Source of the DNA: Sinisalibacter lacisalsi
GTDB lineage: Bacteria; Pseudomonadota; Alphaproteobacteria; Rhodobacterales; Rhodobacteraceae
Length of the DNA: 64,000 nucleotides
Direction of reading: 5' to 3'
Assembly: GCF_014640115.1 (NCBI RefSeq)
Contig: NZ_BMGI01000004.1
Span: forward strand, 102,847 to 166,846
Below, one piece after another: positions 9,235 to 17,553 of this stretch. The position numbers and the translations under genes are program-made. The notes beneath the pieces are model-generated. The model searched no databases. It worked only from the letters and a program-made list of their open reading frames with translations, and was not told the origin of the DNA. The first letter of the stretch is position 1. Each line of letters begins with the position of its first letter.

Positions 9235-10728
9235 CTACTCCAGGGAGACGGGTTCGAAGAGCGAGGCGGGCAGATCGTAGCCCCACTGGCGGAAGCGTTC
9301 GGAGTAATGCGAGCGCACCCCGGTGGCGGTGAAATGCCCGAGGATCTTGCCGTCGGGTTCGAGCCCGACGCGCTGGAAGCGGAACACCTCCTGCATCGAG
9401 AGCACGTCGCCCTCCATGCCGGTCACCTCGGTGATCGAAGTCATCCGGCGCGAGCCGTCCTGCAGGCGGCTGGCCTGCACGATGAGATGCACGGCCGAAG
9501 CGATCTGCGCGCGCATCGCCTTCAGCGGCATCTCGATGCCGGCCATCGACACCATGTTTTCAAGGCGGCTGACCGCGTCGCGGGCGTTGTTGGCGTGGAT
9601 CGTGGTCATCGAACCGTCGTGGCCGGTGTTCATAGCCTGCAGCATGTCGATCACCTCCTCGCCGCGCGTCTCGCCGACGATGATGCGGTCGGGGCGCATC
9701 CTCAGCGCGTTGCGCAGGCAATCACGCTGGGTGACCGCGCCCTTGCCCTCGACGTTGGCGGGGCGGCTTTCCATCCGGCCGACGTGGGTTTGCTGAAGTT
9801 GCAGTTCGGCCGTGTCTTCGATGGTGAGAATGCGCTCGCTGTCGTCGATGAAGGATGACAGGGCGTTGAGCGTGGTTGTCTTGCCCGAGCCGGTGCCGCC
9901 CGAGACGATGATGTTGAGCCGGCAGGCGACCGCGGCCTGAAGGTAGGCCGCCATCTCCTCGGAAAAGGCGCCGAAGCGCACCAGGTCGTCGATCCCGAGC
10001 TTGTCTTTCTTGAACTTGCGGATCGAGACCAGCGAGCCGTCGACGGCCACCGGCGGCACCATGGCGTTGAAGCGCGAGCCGTCGGCGAGGCGGGCGTCGA
10101 CGTAAGGATTGCTCTCGTCGACCCGGCGGCCGACCGCGGAGACGATCTTGTCGATGATGCGCAGCAGGTGGCGCTCGTCCTTGAAGGTCACGTCGGTGAG
10201 GGTGAGCTTGCCGTCGCGTTCGACGAAGATCTGGTGCGGACCGTTGACGAGGATATCGTTGACGCTGTCGTCCTTGAGCAGCGGCTCGAGCGGACCGAGG
10301 CCGGTGACCTCGTCGAACAGCTCCTTGTTGAGCTGGGTGCGTTCCTCGCGGTTGAGGACGACGTTCATCTCCTCCAGCGCCTCGACGGCCAGATCGGTTA
10401 TCTCGGCGCGCAGATCGCGCTCGGAGGCGGTTTCCAGCGCCGAGAGGTTCAGGTTGTCGAGCAGGTACTTGTGCAGCTCGCCCTTGATCTCGCCGAGCCG
10501 TTCCTTGCGCTTGCGTTCCTTGTCGGGCGCGGGGGCCTGCGTGGGCGCGCGTTTTTCACGGCGGTGCACCGCGGCCTTGGGCGCGGCGCCGGCGGCTGCG
10601 GCTGCGGCGGGGCGCGCGCTCTGCGGCGCCGGGCTTGCCGGCGCGGCGGGGGCGGCGGCGTGCAGCTTTTGCCTGGCCCCGGCATCGGCGGGCTTGGTCA
10701 ATCCCGATTTCTTGTAACGCGAAAACAC
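9235..10728 (-). CDS. cpaF: Tad pilus secretion ATPase CpaF/TadA
   Basis: A 497-residue type II/IV secretion ATPase. It has a low-complexity Ala/Pro-rich N-terminus (about 15-75), the N-terminal helical domain, Walker A GGTGSGKTTTLNAL (about residue 280), the Asp box, Walker B region RPDRIIVGETRGEEV, and the His box near MTTIHANN. It powers extension, and probably retraction, of Flp pili from the cytoplasmic side. The start is GTG at 10728 with GGAGG 7 bases upstream, just after the cpaE stop. Confidence 0.95.
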   Translation of the reverse strand: MFSRYKKSGLTKPADAGARQKLHAAAPAAPASPAPQSARPAAAAAAGAAPKAAVHRREKRAPTQAPAPDKERKRKERLGEIKGELHKYLLDNLNLSALETASERDLRAEITDLAVEALEEMNVVLNREERTQLNKELFDEVTGLGPLEPLLKDDSVNDILVNGPHQIFVERDGKLTLTDVTFKDERHLLRIIDKIVSAVGRRVDESNPYVDARLADGSRFNAMVPPVAVDGSLVSIRKFKKDKLGIDDLVRFGAFSEEMAAYLQAAVACRLNIIVSGGTGSGKTTTLNALSSFIDDSERILTIEDTAELQLQQTHVGRMESRPANVEGKGAVTQRDCLRNALRMRPDRIIVGETRGEEVIDMLQAMNTGHDGSMTTIHANNARDAVSRLENMVSMAGIEMPLKAMRAQIASAVHLIVQASRLQDGSRRMTSITEVTGMEGDVLSMQEVFRFQRVGLEPDGKILGHFTATGVRSHYSERFRQWGYDLPASLFEPVSLE

Positions 10729-10739
10729 CTTCGGGCCTC

Positions 10740-11990
10740 CTATTTCGCTGCCGCTTCGGCGGAAACGCTGATTTCGTGCAGCGACTTGGCGATTTTAATG
10801 ATGTCCTTGCGCAGGGCCAGCTTGGCGTTGTTTTCCGCCAGCGGCAGGCCATGGTCGCAGGCTTGCGTGACCGGCTTGCCGCCATCCGAAAGCTGCACGC
10901 CGATCTCGATGTCGAGGCTCTCGGCCATGCGCTTCACCCGGCCCTTGCCCGACAGGTCGGTGAATTTCGGCGCGCGGTTGAGCACGAAGCGCATCTTGTT
11001 GAAGGGCAGGTCTTCCGACTTGAGCAGGCGGATCATCCGCAGCGTGTTCTGCGCAGAGCGCATGTCGAGCTCGATCGGCGTGAAGTAGACATCGGCGGCG
11101 TTCAGCACCGTCTCGGTCCACATCACCAGCGTCGTCGGCATGTCGATCACGACGTAATCGAAATAGGCCCGCGCCATGTCGATGATCCGCTGGATATCCT
11201 CGCTCGAGACGAGGTCGAGCGGCAGCATCTCGCCTGGCGCGGTGAGCACGTGGAGCTTGTCGTTGAACGAGACCAGCGCGGCCTGGAAGCTTTCCTCGTC
11301 CGCCGTTTCGGTGTCCGACAGTAGCTCATAAACCGCATCGCGCCGGGGCAGGTCGAGATAGGTCGAAACCGAGCCGGTCTGCAGATCGAGGTCGATCAGG
11401 CAGACCCGCGGCGGCTTGTCCTTGTCGATATTGGCCAGTTCCCAGGCGAGGTTGACGGCGAAGGTGGTCGCGCCCACGCCGCCGGCGAGGCCGTGCACGC
11501 CGAACACCGCGCCGGAATGGCCGCCGCCGTGCTTCTGCAGCGCCGGTTGCGCGGGCTGCGGCGGGGCCTCCGGCTCGGGTTCGGGGCGGCGCAGCCGCTC
11601 GATCGCATCGTGCAGGGCGCCCTCGGGCAGCGGGTAGGGGACGAACTCCTCCGCGCCCATCTTCAAGAGCTGGTGCAGGGCGATCGGGCTCACCTCCTCG
11701 GCGATCACGATGGCCTTGATCTTGCGCTTCGCGGCCTGGCGGATCACCTCGGCGAAGCGGGCAAGATCGGCTTCGTCGCGGTCGTCCATCGCGACGGCGA
11801 TGAACTCCAGCGTATCCGACTCGGGCTGGCCGAAGAATGCCAGTGCGTCCTCCACGGTCAGGTCGCCCCAGCCTTCGCCGAGCTCCGTCTCCATGTCTTC
11901 GATCAGGAGGTCGAATTCCTGAACGTCCCGCGAGATCGTGCATGCGATGATTGGCGCCGGATCTCGCTGGATGGCCGCGTTCCCACTCAT
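10740..11990 (-). CDS. cpaE: Pilus assembly/localisation protein CpaE (TadZ)
   Basis: A 416-residue two-domain protein. An N-terminal receiver-like domain (about 10-140) lacks a clear phosphoryl Asp pocket, and a MinD/ParA-type ATPase starts near VHGLAGGVGATTFAVNLA, a deviant Walker A. Conserved features such as CLIDLDLQTGS and VVIDMPTT follow. Family members place the Tad machine at a cell pole; that role is inferred from homologues. The linker near residues 142-160 is Pro/Glu rich. ATG 11990 has GGAACGAGG just upstream. Confidence 0.93.
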   Translation of the reverse strand: MSGNAAIQRDPAPIIACTISRDVQEFDLLIEDMETELGEGWGDLTVEDALAFFGQPESDTLEFIAVAMDDRDEADLARFAEVIRQAAKRKIKAIVIAEEVSPIALHQLLKMGAEEFVPYPLPEGALHDAIERLRRPEPEPEAPPQPAQPALQKHGGGHSGAVFGVHGLAGGVGATTFAVNLAWELANIDKDKPPRVCLIDLDLQTGSVSTYLDLPRRDAVYELLSDTETADEESFQAALVSFNDKLHVLTAPGEMLPLDLVSSEDIQRIIDMARAYFDYVVIDMPTTLVMWTETVLNAADVYFTPIELDMRSAQNTLRMIRLLKSEDLPFNKMRFVLNRAPKFTDLSGKGRVKRMAESLDIEIGVQLSDGGKPVTQACDHGLPLAENNAKLALRKDIIKIAKSLHEISVSAEAAAK

Positions 11991-12282
11991 ATGCCTCGTT
12001 CCTTTTGCTGAGGGTGCGGCCGGTTACGGTGGCCCGGGTTTTCCCGTGACCATCCGGCGCACCCCCCGTGCGACTCGCACACGGGTCTGCTCGTTACGGG
12101 GAACAACGTCGCAATCAATCTCGGCAACATTACGGCGGAAAGCGCGAAATTATGCGGTCTTTCGACACGAACCGCCGGGTGCCGAGCGGGCTGTTTCCGG
12201 CTTGCCAACTCTGCCCGGACGCAAACGGCCGACACGAACGGTCGGCCGGTGCGCTTCTGTGAGGTGCGACGTGGCGGCGGCC
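11991..12282. other. Spacer within the Tad operon
   Basis: 292 bases separate the OmpA-like gene from cpaE, unusually long for this operon. The spacer holds an inverted repeat (CCCGTG, nine bases, CACGGG) near 12065-12085 and no convincing coding frame. It may carry a secondary promoter or processing site for cpaE and the genes after it. Confidence 0.4.
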
Positions 12283-12945
12283 TCAGCCGCCCCCATCGAG
12301 CAACCCGCTGCCGCCGCCGCAGTTCGAGCCGCATTCCGTCGCGGAGTCGACGTATTCGCGCCAGACAACGCGGGCGTATTTTCCGTTCAGGATCAGCGGG
12401 TGATCCTGCACGAAGCCGGAAACCTCGGTCACGGTGCGCCGGTTGCGGCGCTCGCGGTCTTGCGTGTTCACGAGTGGCCGGGTTTCGCCGTAGGAGACCA
12501 TCGCCTCGAGCCGCGAGCGGCTCACGCCGCGGCTGGCGAGGTGGTTCACCACCGCCTGCGCCCGGCGCAGGCCGAGCGACTTGTTGTAGGCGTGCGAGCC
12601 GACGAGATCGGTGTGGCCGTAGACGCGGAAACGCACCTCGGGGAACTGGCGGATGAAATGGGCCTGACGGTCGAGCGCCGCGCGGGCCTGGGCGTCGAGC
12701 GTGGCGGAGTTGAACGCGAAGGTGATGGTGTCGGGCACTTCCTTCGCGAAACGCTCGGCGAGGCTGATCACGTAGATCTTTTCGCCGGTGTGGTAGGCGG
12801 TGTTGTTGGCCGTCGCGTCGCCGAAACTTCCCTGGTCGAGCCCGCTGCCGGCCTCGCCGTAGTTCGACAGGGTTTCCTCGCAGCCCGCGAGCAGGGCGAT
12901 CACCGCGGTGGCCGCGACGAGAGATTTCACCGGGGTCATGGCCAT
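12283..12945 (-). CDS. OmpA-family lipoprotein of the Tad locus
   Basis: About 220 residues. The lipoprotein signal ends in LLAGC; a spacer and then an OmpA C-terminal peptidoglycan-binding domain follow, with FNSATLDAQARAALDRQA, RVYGHTDLVGSHAYNKSLGL and the Arg-rich RRAQAVVNHLASRGV. In Rhodobacterales Tad loci a protein of this type sits where CpaD occurs in Caulobacter and may anchor the secretin to the cell wall (inference). ATG 12945 has GGAGG 7 bases upstream and overlaps no other gene, so it was preferred to a TTG at 12951. The C-terminus is Cys/Gly rich (SATECGSNCGGGSG). Confidence 0.88.
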   Translation of the reverse strand: MAMTPVKSLVAATAVIALLAGCEETLSNYGEAGSGLDQGSFGDATANNTAYHTGEKIYVISLAERFAKEVPDTITFAFNSATLDAQARAALDRQAHFIRQFPEVRFRVYGHTDLVGSHAYNKSLGLRRAQAVVNHLASRGVSRSRLEAMVSYGETRPLVNTQDRERRNRRTVTEVSGFVQDHPLILNGKYARVVWREYVDSATECGSNCGGGSGLLDGGG

Positions 12946-12947
12946 GA

Positions 12948-14387
12948 TCAATCCTCCATCACGTAGCCGTAGGAACCGCCGAAATCCTGCTGCGCCACCT
13001 CGCCGGCCGCGCCGGTGGTTGGCCGGTTGGGCGCGGCGGTGCGCCCGTAGAGGAACAGGTCGGCTTCCGAGGGCGGCCGGATCCGGTCGGTCGGCAGCGC
13101 CAGGGCCTCGCCGCGCGTTGGCGTGACCAGGTGCGGCGTGATGATGATCACCAGTTCCGATTGCGACCGCTCGTAATCGACGGAGCGGAACAGCGCGCCG
13201 AGGATCGGGATATCGCCGAGCCAGGGCACCTGTCCGTTGAGATCGCGGAAATCGTCCTGCAGAAGCCCGGCGATGGCGAAGCTCTGGCCATCGCGCATCT
13301 CGACGGTGGTCGAGGTTTCGCGCCGCTTGAACGAGTTCACGGTGAAGTTGCCCGAGCCGAAGGAGGCGGCATTGTCGAGCGCCGAGACCGCAGCGTTGAG
13401 TTCGAGGTTGATGATGTCGCCGTCGACGACGCGCGGCGTGAACTCGAGTTCGACGCCGAATGGCTTGTAGTCGATGAACACCCCGCCGTCCTCGTCCTGC
13501 ACCGGGACGGGATATTCGCCGCCGGCGAGGAACCTGGCCCGCTGGCCGGAGAGCGCGGTGAGGTTGGGTTCGGCCAGCGTGCGCACCATGCCCTTGTTTT
13601 CAAGGGCTTCCAGCATCACCTGGAATTGCAGCGCGCCGGTGCCGAGGCCGAAGCCGAAGGCCCCTGCGCGGTCGTTGTTGGAGGCCACCCCGAGCGGATT
13701 GCCCACGGTGCTGCCGGAAAAGCTGGTGCCGCCGGTGAGGTTGCCGGTGCCGAAGGCCAGCCCCGCACCGATGCCGGTGCCCGCCAGTTCGCCGCCGAAG
13801 CCGAGCGATGTCGAGAGGCTTTTCGTCACCGAGCGCTGCATTTCGGCGAAGCGCACCTTGAGCATGACCTGCTGGGTGCCGCCGACGCTCATCAGGTTCG
13901 AGATCCGGTCGGGGGCATAGCGATTGGCCAGGTCGAGGGCGCGATCGAGCGCCGAGGCCGAGCTGACCGTGCCCGAAAGCACGATCCCGTCATTGGCCGT
14001 GCGCACCTCGATGTTCTCGCCGGGCAGGATCTGGCGCAGCCGTTCCTTGAACTCGGTGATATCGGGCGAGACCTGCACCTCGACGTTGGCGATCAGCGTG
14101 CCGTCGGGGGCGAGCAGGGTGAGCGTGGTGCGCCCTGGGGCCTTGCCGAGCACGTAGATCGTGCGGTCCGAGAGCGTCGATATGTCGGCGATGCCGGGGT
14201 TGGCGATCGAAAGCTCGGCGAAGGGCTCGTCGCTTTCCACCACCACGGCGCGGTTCATCGGCACGCTCAGCGAACTCGATACCGCCCCGGACAGCACCCG
14301 AAGGCCTTGCGCGCCCGCGGCGCCGGTGTACGCCGACGCCAGGGTCAAGCCCACGAGGGCCGCTCTAAAAGCGTTTTTGAATCTCAT
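12948..14387 (-). CDS. cpaC: Tad pilus outer-membrane secretin CpaC/RcpA
   Basis: A 479-residue secretin with a signal peptide (cleavage after AGA-QG near residue 27), an N-terminal pilus-associated domain (VPMNRAVVVESDEPFAELSI), a BON-like domain (IVLSGTVSSASALDRALDLA) and the secretin core (about 235-430, VPWLGDIPILGALFRS being the diagnostic motif). A Gly-rich insert lies near 260-310. It forms the outer-membrane pore for Flp pili. ATG 14387, with AGGA upstream, was chosen over longer readings because it gives a clean signal peptide. Confidence 0.94.
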   Translation of the reverse strand: MRFKNAFRAALVGLTLASAYTGAAGAQGLRVLSGAVSSSLSVPMNRAVVVESDEPFAELSIANPGIADISTLSDRTIYVLGKAPGRTTLTLLAPDGTLIANVEVQVSPDITEFKERLRQILPGENIEVRTANDGIVLSGTVSSASALDRALDLANRYAPDRISNLMSVGGTQQVMLKVRFAEMQRSVTKSLSTSLGFGGELAGTGIGAGLAFGTGNLTGGTSFSGSTVGNPLGVASNNDRAGAFGFGLGTGALQFQVMLEALENKGMVRTLAEPNLTALSGQRARFLAGGEYPVPVQDEDGGVFIDYKPFGVELEFTPRVVDGDIINLELNAAVSALDNAASFGSGNFTVNSFKRRETSTTVEMRDGQSFAIAGLLQDDFRDLNGQVPWLGDIPILGALFRSVDYERSQSELVIIITPHLVTPTRGEALALPTDRIRPPSEADLFLYGRTAAPNRPTTGAAGEVAQQDFGGSYGYVMED

Positions 14388-14611
14388 CGTGATCCTGCCT
14401 CTCCGATCACAGTTTCCGGGCGTGGCCCGCTGCCGATTGACGGCCGTTCTGCTCTGCTCTTGCCGCCCGCTTCGCGCGGGTCTGTGCAATTGGTCACTAT
14501 CAGGATGCGCTACTTTTCTCTTTTTTGCAAGAATCAAGGGCTTGGGTCTCATTCTTGCTGCGTCCGGGGTGCAACACCGCAGCATTTCACCGGATGCCTG
14601 GCGCAAAATAT

Positions 14612-14636
14612 GGGGGCGGAGCACGCTCCACCCCCC
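14612..14636 (-). terminator. Hairpin with T-run between cpaB and cpaC
   Basis: On the minus strand an 11-bp stem (GGGGGTGGAGC with GCTCCGCCCCC, one G-T pair) is followed by ATATTTT. This has the form of an intrinsic terminator within the 269-base gap after cpaB. It would let flp-cpaB be transcribed more than the downstream machinery genes. Confidence 0.6.
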
Positions 14637-14656
14637 TGATTCTGCCCCGGTCTGGC

Positions 14657-15514
14657 TCAATTGGTCGGGCAAGGAATTTCGGTCACGATGATCTCGCCGC
14701 CGCGCCGTGTGCGCACCGTGCAGGTGGGTTCTTTCGGGGCTTCCACCGTTTCCTCGACTTCGATCCCGAGCAGGGCGTTCTGGTCGATCAGCACGTCGCG
14801 CGCCACGGTTTCGTCGCTGTGGCCGACGAGGGCGAGGGTGAGCCGGCCGGTGTTCTGCGCGAGGTTGAGCCGGCCGACCTGGTCGGGCGTCGCTTCCACG
14901 GTGACGGTGCGCGCCACCAGCGGCGCGGTCCGGTCTAGGTCGGCGCGCTGGTCGATGGCGATGATGTGCACGTTGGTCAGGATCAGCTGGGTGACCTCGC
15001 CGCCGCCGGCTTCGCGCCGCGACCCGGTTTGCCCGGTCCAGTAGACGTCGACCCTGTCACCCGGCGAGATGAAGCCCGAAACGCCGGAGGCGACGTCGAC
15101 CTTGATCGCGAAGGCGCGCTTGCCGCTGGCCAGCCGGGCCGAAACGCCGGCGTCCTCGCCCGGTTCGGTCACCTTCACCTTCATGATGGCCTCGTCCTTT
15201 TCCATCGCGCGCAGCACGGTGCGGAATTGTTTCTCACCTTCCGGGAACAGTTCTTCGAACGCGGTATAGGTGCCTTCCGGCACCGCGCTCTTCGGCCACA
15301 TGACGGCACGCACGTTTTCCTTGGTGATCTGTTGGCCGTAACGCATCGCCTGTTCGACCACGTAAACCTCGGTGGTCGGAACCACCTGGCCGCGCGCCGC
15401 GCGTTCGGTGGCCAGCGCTTTCTGGTAGTCGTCGAAGACGCCCTTGGCCATGTAGACCGCGAAGCCGGCCAGGCCGACGCCGATGATGAGCACGAATGAA
15501 AATACCGCGCGCAT
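14657..15514 (-). CDS. cpaB: Flp pilus assembly protein CpaB (RcpC)
   Basis: A 285-residue protein with an N-terminal membrane helix (about 5-24), a SAF domain (about 45-115, near RGQVVPTTEVYVVEQAM) and the RcpC/CpaB domain (PGDRVDVYWTGQTGS, IIAIDQRAD). A C-terminal part with two cysteines ends in ITEIPCPTN-like residues. It is periplasmic and bound to the inner membrane, probably contacting peptidoglycan and the secretin. It is the third gene from the operon start, after the two pilin genes. Confidence 0.92.
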   Translation of the reverse strand: MRAVFSFVLIIGVGLAGFAVYMAKGVFDDYQKALATERAARGQVVPTTEVYVVEQAMRYGQQITKENVRAVMWPKSAVPEGTYTAFEELFPEGEKQFRTVLRAMEKDEAIMKVKVTEPGEDAGVSARLASGKRAFAIKVDVASGVSGFISPGDRVDVYWTGQTGSRREAGGGEVTQLILTNVHIIAIDQRADLDRTAPLVARTVTVEATPDQVGRLNLAQNTGRLTLALVGHSDETVARDVLIDQNALLGIEVEETVEAPKEPTCTVRTRRGGEIIVTEIPCPTN

Positions 15515-15675
15515 GGTGTGTCCTTTCCCGTTGCGACCGGGGACCGGCCATCAAGCTGTGGTTCACGCTGTCGCAAGAATGGGGCGAAAATCGGGATAAA
15601 GCGTGGATTTGCGGTGGTTTGTTCTCAGGCGGCAACCGCGTGGCTGCGGCCCACGCGTGCCGCGAGAGGCAGAGA

Positions 15676-15704
15676 AGGGCCGCATCCGGTCGGGATGCGG
15701 CCCT
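15676..15704 (-). terminator. Strong hairpin downstream of the flp pilin genes
   Basis: A perfect 12-bp stem (AGGGCCGCATCC / GGATGCGGCCCT) with a 5-base loop lies 35 bases after the flp1 stop. The following bases are pyrimidine-rich, not a pure T-run. Highly expressed pilin genes often have such a partial terminator or 3' stabilising stem before the assembly genes, so this is likely an attenuator. Confidence 0.7.
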
Positions 15705-15739
15705 GTCTGGATCACGCGATCGGCGAGTGGTGTCGAGGA

Positions 15740-15964
15740 TTACTCGACCACCTCTTCGCCGCCGGCTGCGCCGCCGTGGTCCATGATTTCCATCGAGCCC
15801 AGCTCACCCGAGATCGCGTCGGCGAGCGAGGTGGTGCCGCCGGACACCGAGGTCAGCACGGCGATGCCGAGGCCGACGATGGCGGCGGTGAGGACGACCC
15901 AGTCCACCGTCACGGCGCCGGATTCATCGTTCTTGAAGGTCTTGAAGAAGTTCACGATTTGCAT
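15740..15964 (-). CDS. flp: Flp-type pilin, copy 1
   Basis: A 74-residue prepilin with a short basic leader, MQIVNFFKTFKNDESG, a cleavage point after Gly, then AVTVDWVVLTAAIVGLG as the hydrophobic assembly helix. Classical Flp pilins have Glu-Tyr at positions +5/+6; here the pair is Asp-Trp. The C-terminal part is Ser/Thr/Gly rich and ends in an acidic tail MDHGGAAGGEEVVE. The AGGAG ribosome site is well spaced. It differs from copy 2 mainly in the leader and at one helix residue (T for M). Confidence 0.93.
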   Translation of the reverse strand: MQIVNFFKTFKNDESGAVTVDWVVLTAAIVGLGIAVLTSVSGGTTSLADAISGELGSMEIMDHGGAAGGEEVVE

Positions 15965-16051
15965 GTCTTTGTCTCCTGGTTCGGCCCGATATGGACCGGT
16001 TGTGATGTCAGTCTCGAAGCGGTTCAGGCTTCAGGGTGATGGCCGCGAGGA

Positions 16052-16276
16052 TTACTCGACGACCTCTTCGCCGCCGGCTGCGCCGCCGTGGTCCATGATT
16101 TCCATCGAACCCAGCTCGCCCGAGATCGCGTCGGCGAGCGAGGTGGTGCCACCGGACACCGACATCAGCACGGCGATGCCGAGGCCGACGATGGCGGCGG
16201 TGAGGACGACCCAGTCGACGGTTACCGCGCCGGATTCGTCATTCTTGAAGGTCTTGGCAAGTTTGAACAGTTTCAT
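16052..16276 (-). CDS. flp: Flp-type pilin, copy 2
   Basis: A 74-residue near-twin of copy 1, identical from KTFKNDESG to the acidic tail apart from Met for Thr in the helix. The leader MKLFKLA differs. A strong GGAGGG ribosome site stands 8 bases before ATG 16276. It is the first gene of the Tad operon, 87 bases before copy 1. The near identity points to a recent tandem duplication or ongoing gene conversion. Confidence 0.93.
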   Translation of the reverse strand: MKLFKLAKTFKNDESGAVTVDWVVLTAAIVGLGIAVLMSVSGGTTSLADAISGELGSMEIMDHGGAAGGEEVVE

Positions 16277-16627
16277 CTCTAGTCCCTCCGAAAGGATATA
16301 CGCTCGTTTGGTTCCCGCCCTGCAGACCCCCCGAACCGCCTGTGAACCGATCCGATGCCCTGCTTGGCATGGTGCAAATACAACCCCAGATTGGGGCAGG
16401 AGTTGGACGGGTTTCGTACAATTTTTGGCGTCGGCCGGCGGGGCAGGGTGGAGCCGGTCAAGTATCTGAAAAGGCGATAAACTTTTTGGTAACTTTTTTA
16501 GGCAAGGGTGCTTTTCAAAGGCTGAAAGGGGGGCGAATCGCCTTGGCTGGTGAGAAAAACTGGCCTTCGGGGCGGAATTCTGAGACAGTTCAAAAAAATA
16601 TAACAACCGGGCAGAGCAGGATTTCCC
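16277..16627. promoter_or_regulatory. Divergent control region of the Tad operon and lytic transglycosylase
   Basis: 351 bases without a gene separate flp copy 2 (minus) from the transglycosylase (plus). The middle and right parts (about 16470-16610) are clearly A/T-richer than the window, with T-runs and ATATAAC. This is where the pilin promoter should lie. I cannot place -35/-10 boxes with confidence. Confidence 0.55.
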
Positions 16628-17458
16628 TTGCGTGGGCTGGCAGCAATGTTGATCGGCATGGCCGTTGCGACGGGTGCGCCCGCGTGGGCGCAGTCCAAGG
16701 CGCCCGCGCCGCAGGGCGATTTCACCTTCAAGCGCGTCGCCGCGCCGCCGAAAGGGCAGGGGCCGAAGATCACCGTGCAGGTCGATCCGGCCGACTACGC
16801 CGCCTGGATGAAGGGGCTGGAGAAGCCCGCCGCCAGCGAAAAGCTGCTGCCCGCCTCGGCGGCCCTGCCCGTGCCCTCGGGCTGGGACTGGTTCTGGCGC
16901 GAGGTCTCGACCGAGCTTGCCGATGCCGGCCCGGCCAACCTGGCCCGCGCCCTCGACGCGCTGGCCGGCGCAGAGGATGCGCCCGCGCCGCGCCTGCAGG
17001 CGCTGCAGGACATCGCCGCGCGGTTCGGCACCGAGATCCTCGCCGCCACCGTGGGCACCGACGTGTCGCCGGCGCTGGTGGTGGCGCTGATCGCGATCGA
17101 GTCGAGCGGGTACACGGGGGCCGAGAGCCATGCCGGGGCGCAGGGGCTGATGCAGCTGATCCCCGACACCGCCGCGCGCTTCGGCGTGGCCGACGCCAAT
17201 GACCCGGGCGAGAACATCAAGGGGGGCGTGGCCTACCTGGCCTGGCTGATGGGGCATTTCGGGCGCGACCCGATCCTGGCGCTGGCGGGATACAACGCCG
17301 GCGAAAACGCGGTGACCAAGCACGGTGGCGTACCGCCCTTCGCCGAAACCCGCGCCTACGTGCCGAAGGTGCTGAACGCCTGGCGGGTGGCGCGCGGGCT
17401 GTGCCGCACCCCGCCGGAACTCATCACCGACGGCTGCGTCTTCACCGTTCAGGGTTGA
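16628..17458 (+). CDS. Lytic transglycosylase, SLT domain
   Basis: A 276-residue secreted murein hydrolase. The signal peptide MRGLAAMLIGMAVATGAPAWAQ is followed by an N-terminal region of unknown fold (about 25-150) and the SLT domain (about 155-265). That domain shows the catalytic Glu in ALIAIESSGY, GLMQLIPDTAARFG and ALAGYNAGENAV. It starts at TTG 16628, which has AGGA about 6 bases upstream and supplies the signal-peptide Arg; ATG 16646 is possible but lacks a ribosome site. It is divergent from the pilus operon and may open peptidoglycan for the pilus machine (inference from position). Confidence 0.88.
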   Translation: MRGLAAMLIGMAVATGAPAWAQSKAPAPQGDFTFKRVAAPPKGQGPKITVQVDPADYAAWMKGLEKPAASEKLLPASAALPVPSGWDWFWREVSTELADAGPANLARALDALAGAEDAPAPRLQALQDIAARFGTEILAATVGTDVSPALVVALIAIESSGYTGAESHAGAQGLMQLIPDTAARFGVADANDPGENIKGGVAYLAWLMGHFGRDPILALAGYNAGENAVTKHGGVPPFAETRAYVPKVLNAWRVARGLCRTPPELITDGCVFTVQG

Positions 17459-17460
17459 GG

Positions 17461-17547
17461 CGCGGGCGCGCGCCCGCGCGAGGGGGCTGTCCGCCCCCTC
17501 TTGGCCTCAAGGCCAATTCACCCCCGAAGGTATTTGCGGACCCAAGA
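17461..17547 (+). repeat. Gene-end repeat element, copy A
   Basis: After the transglycosylase stop come three stems: a palindrome at 17461-17478, a G-rich hairpin at 17480-17500 (GAGGGGGC / GCCCCCTC), and TTGGCC/GGCCAA at 17501-17516. They are followed by TTCACCCCCGAAGG, then TATTTGCGGACCCAAGA. The same order occurs inverted at 52121-52188. It points in the direction of the gene it follows. Confidence 0.8.
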
Positions 17548-17553
17548 CGCCGG

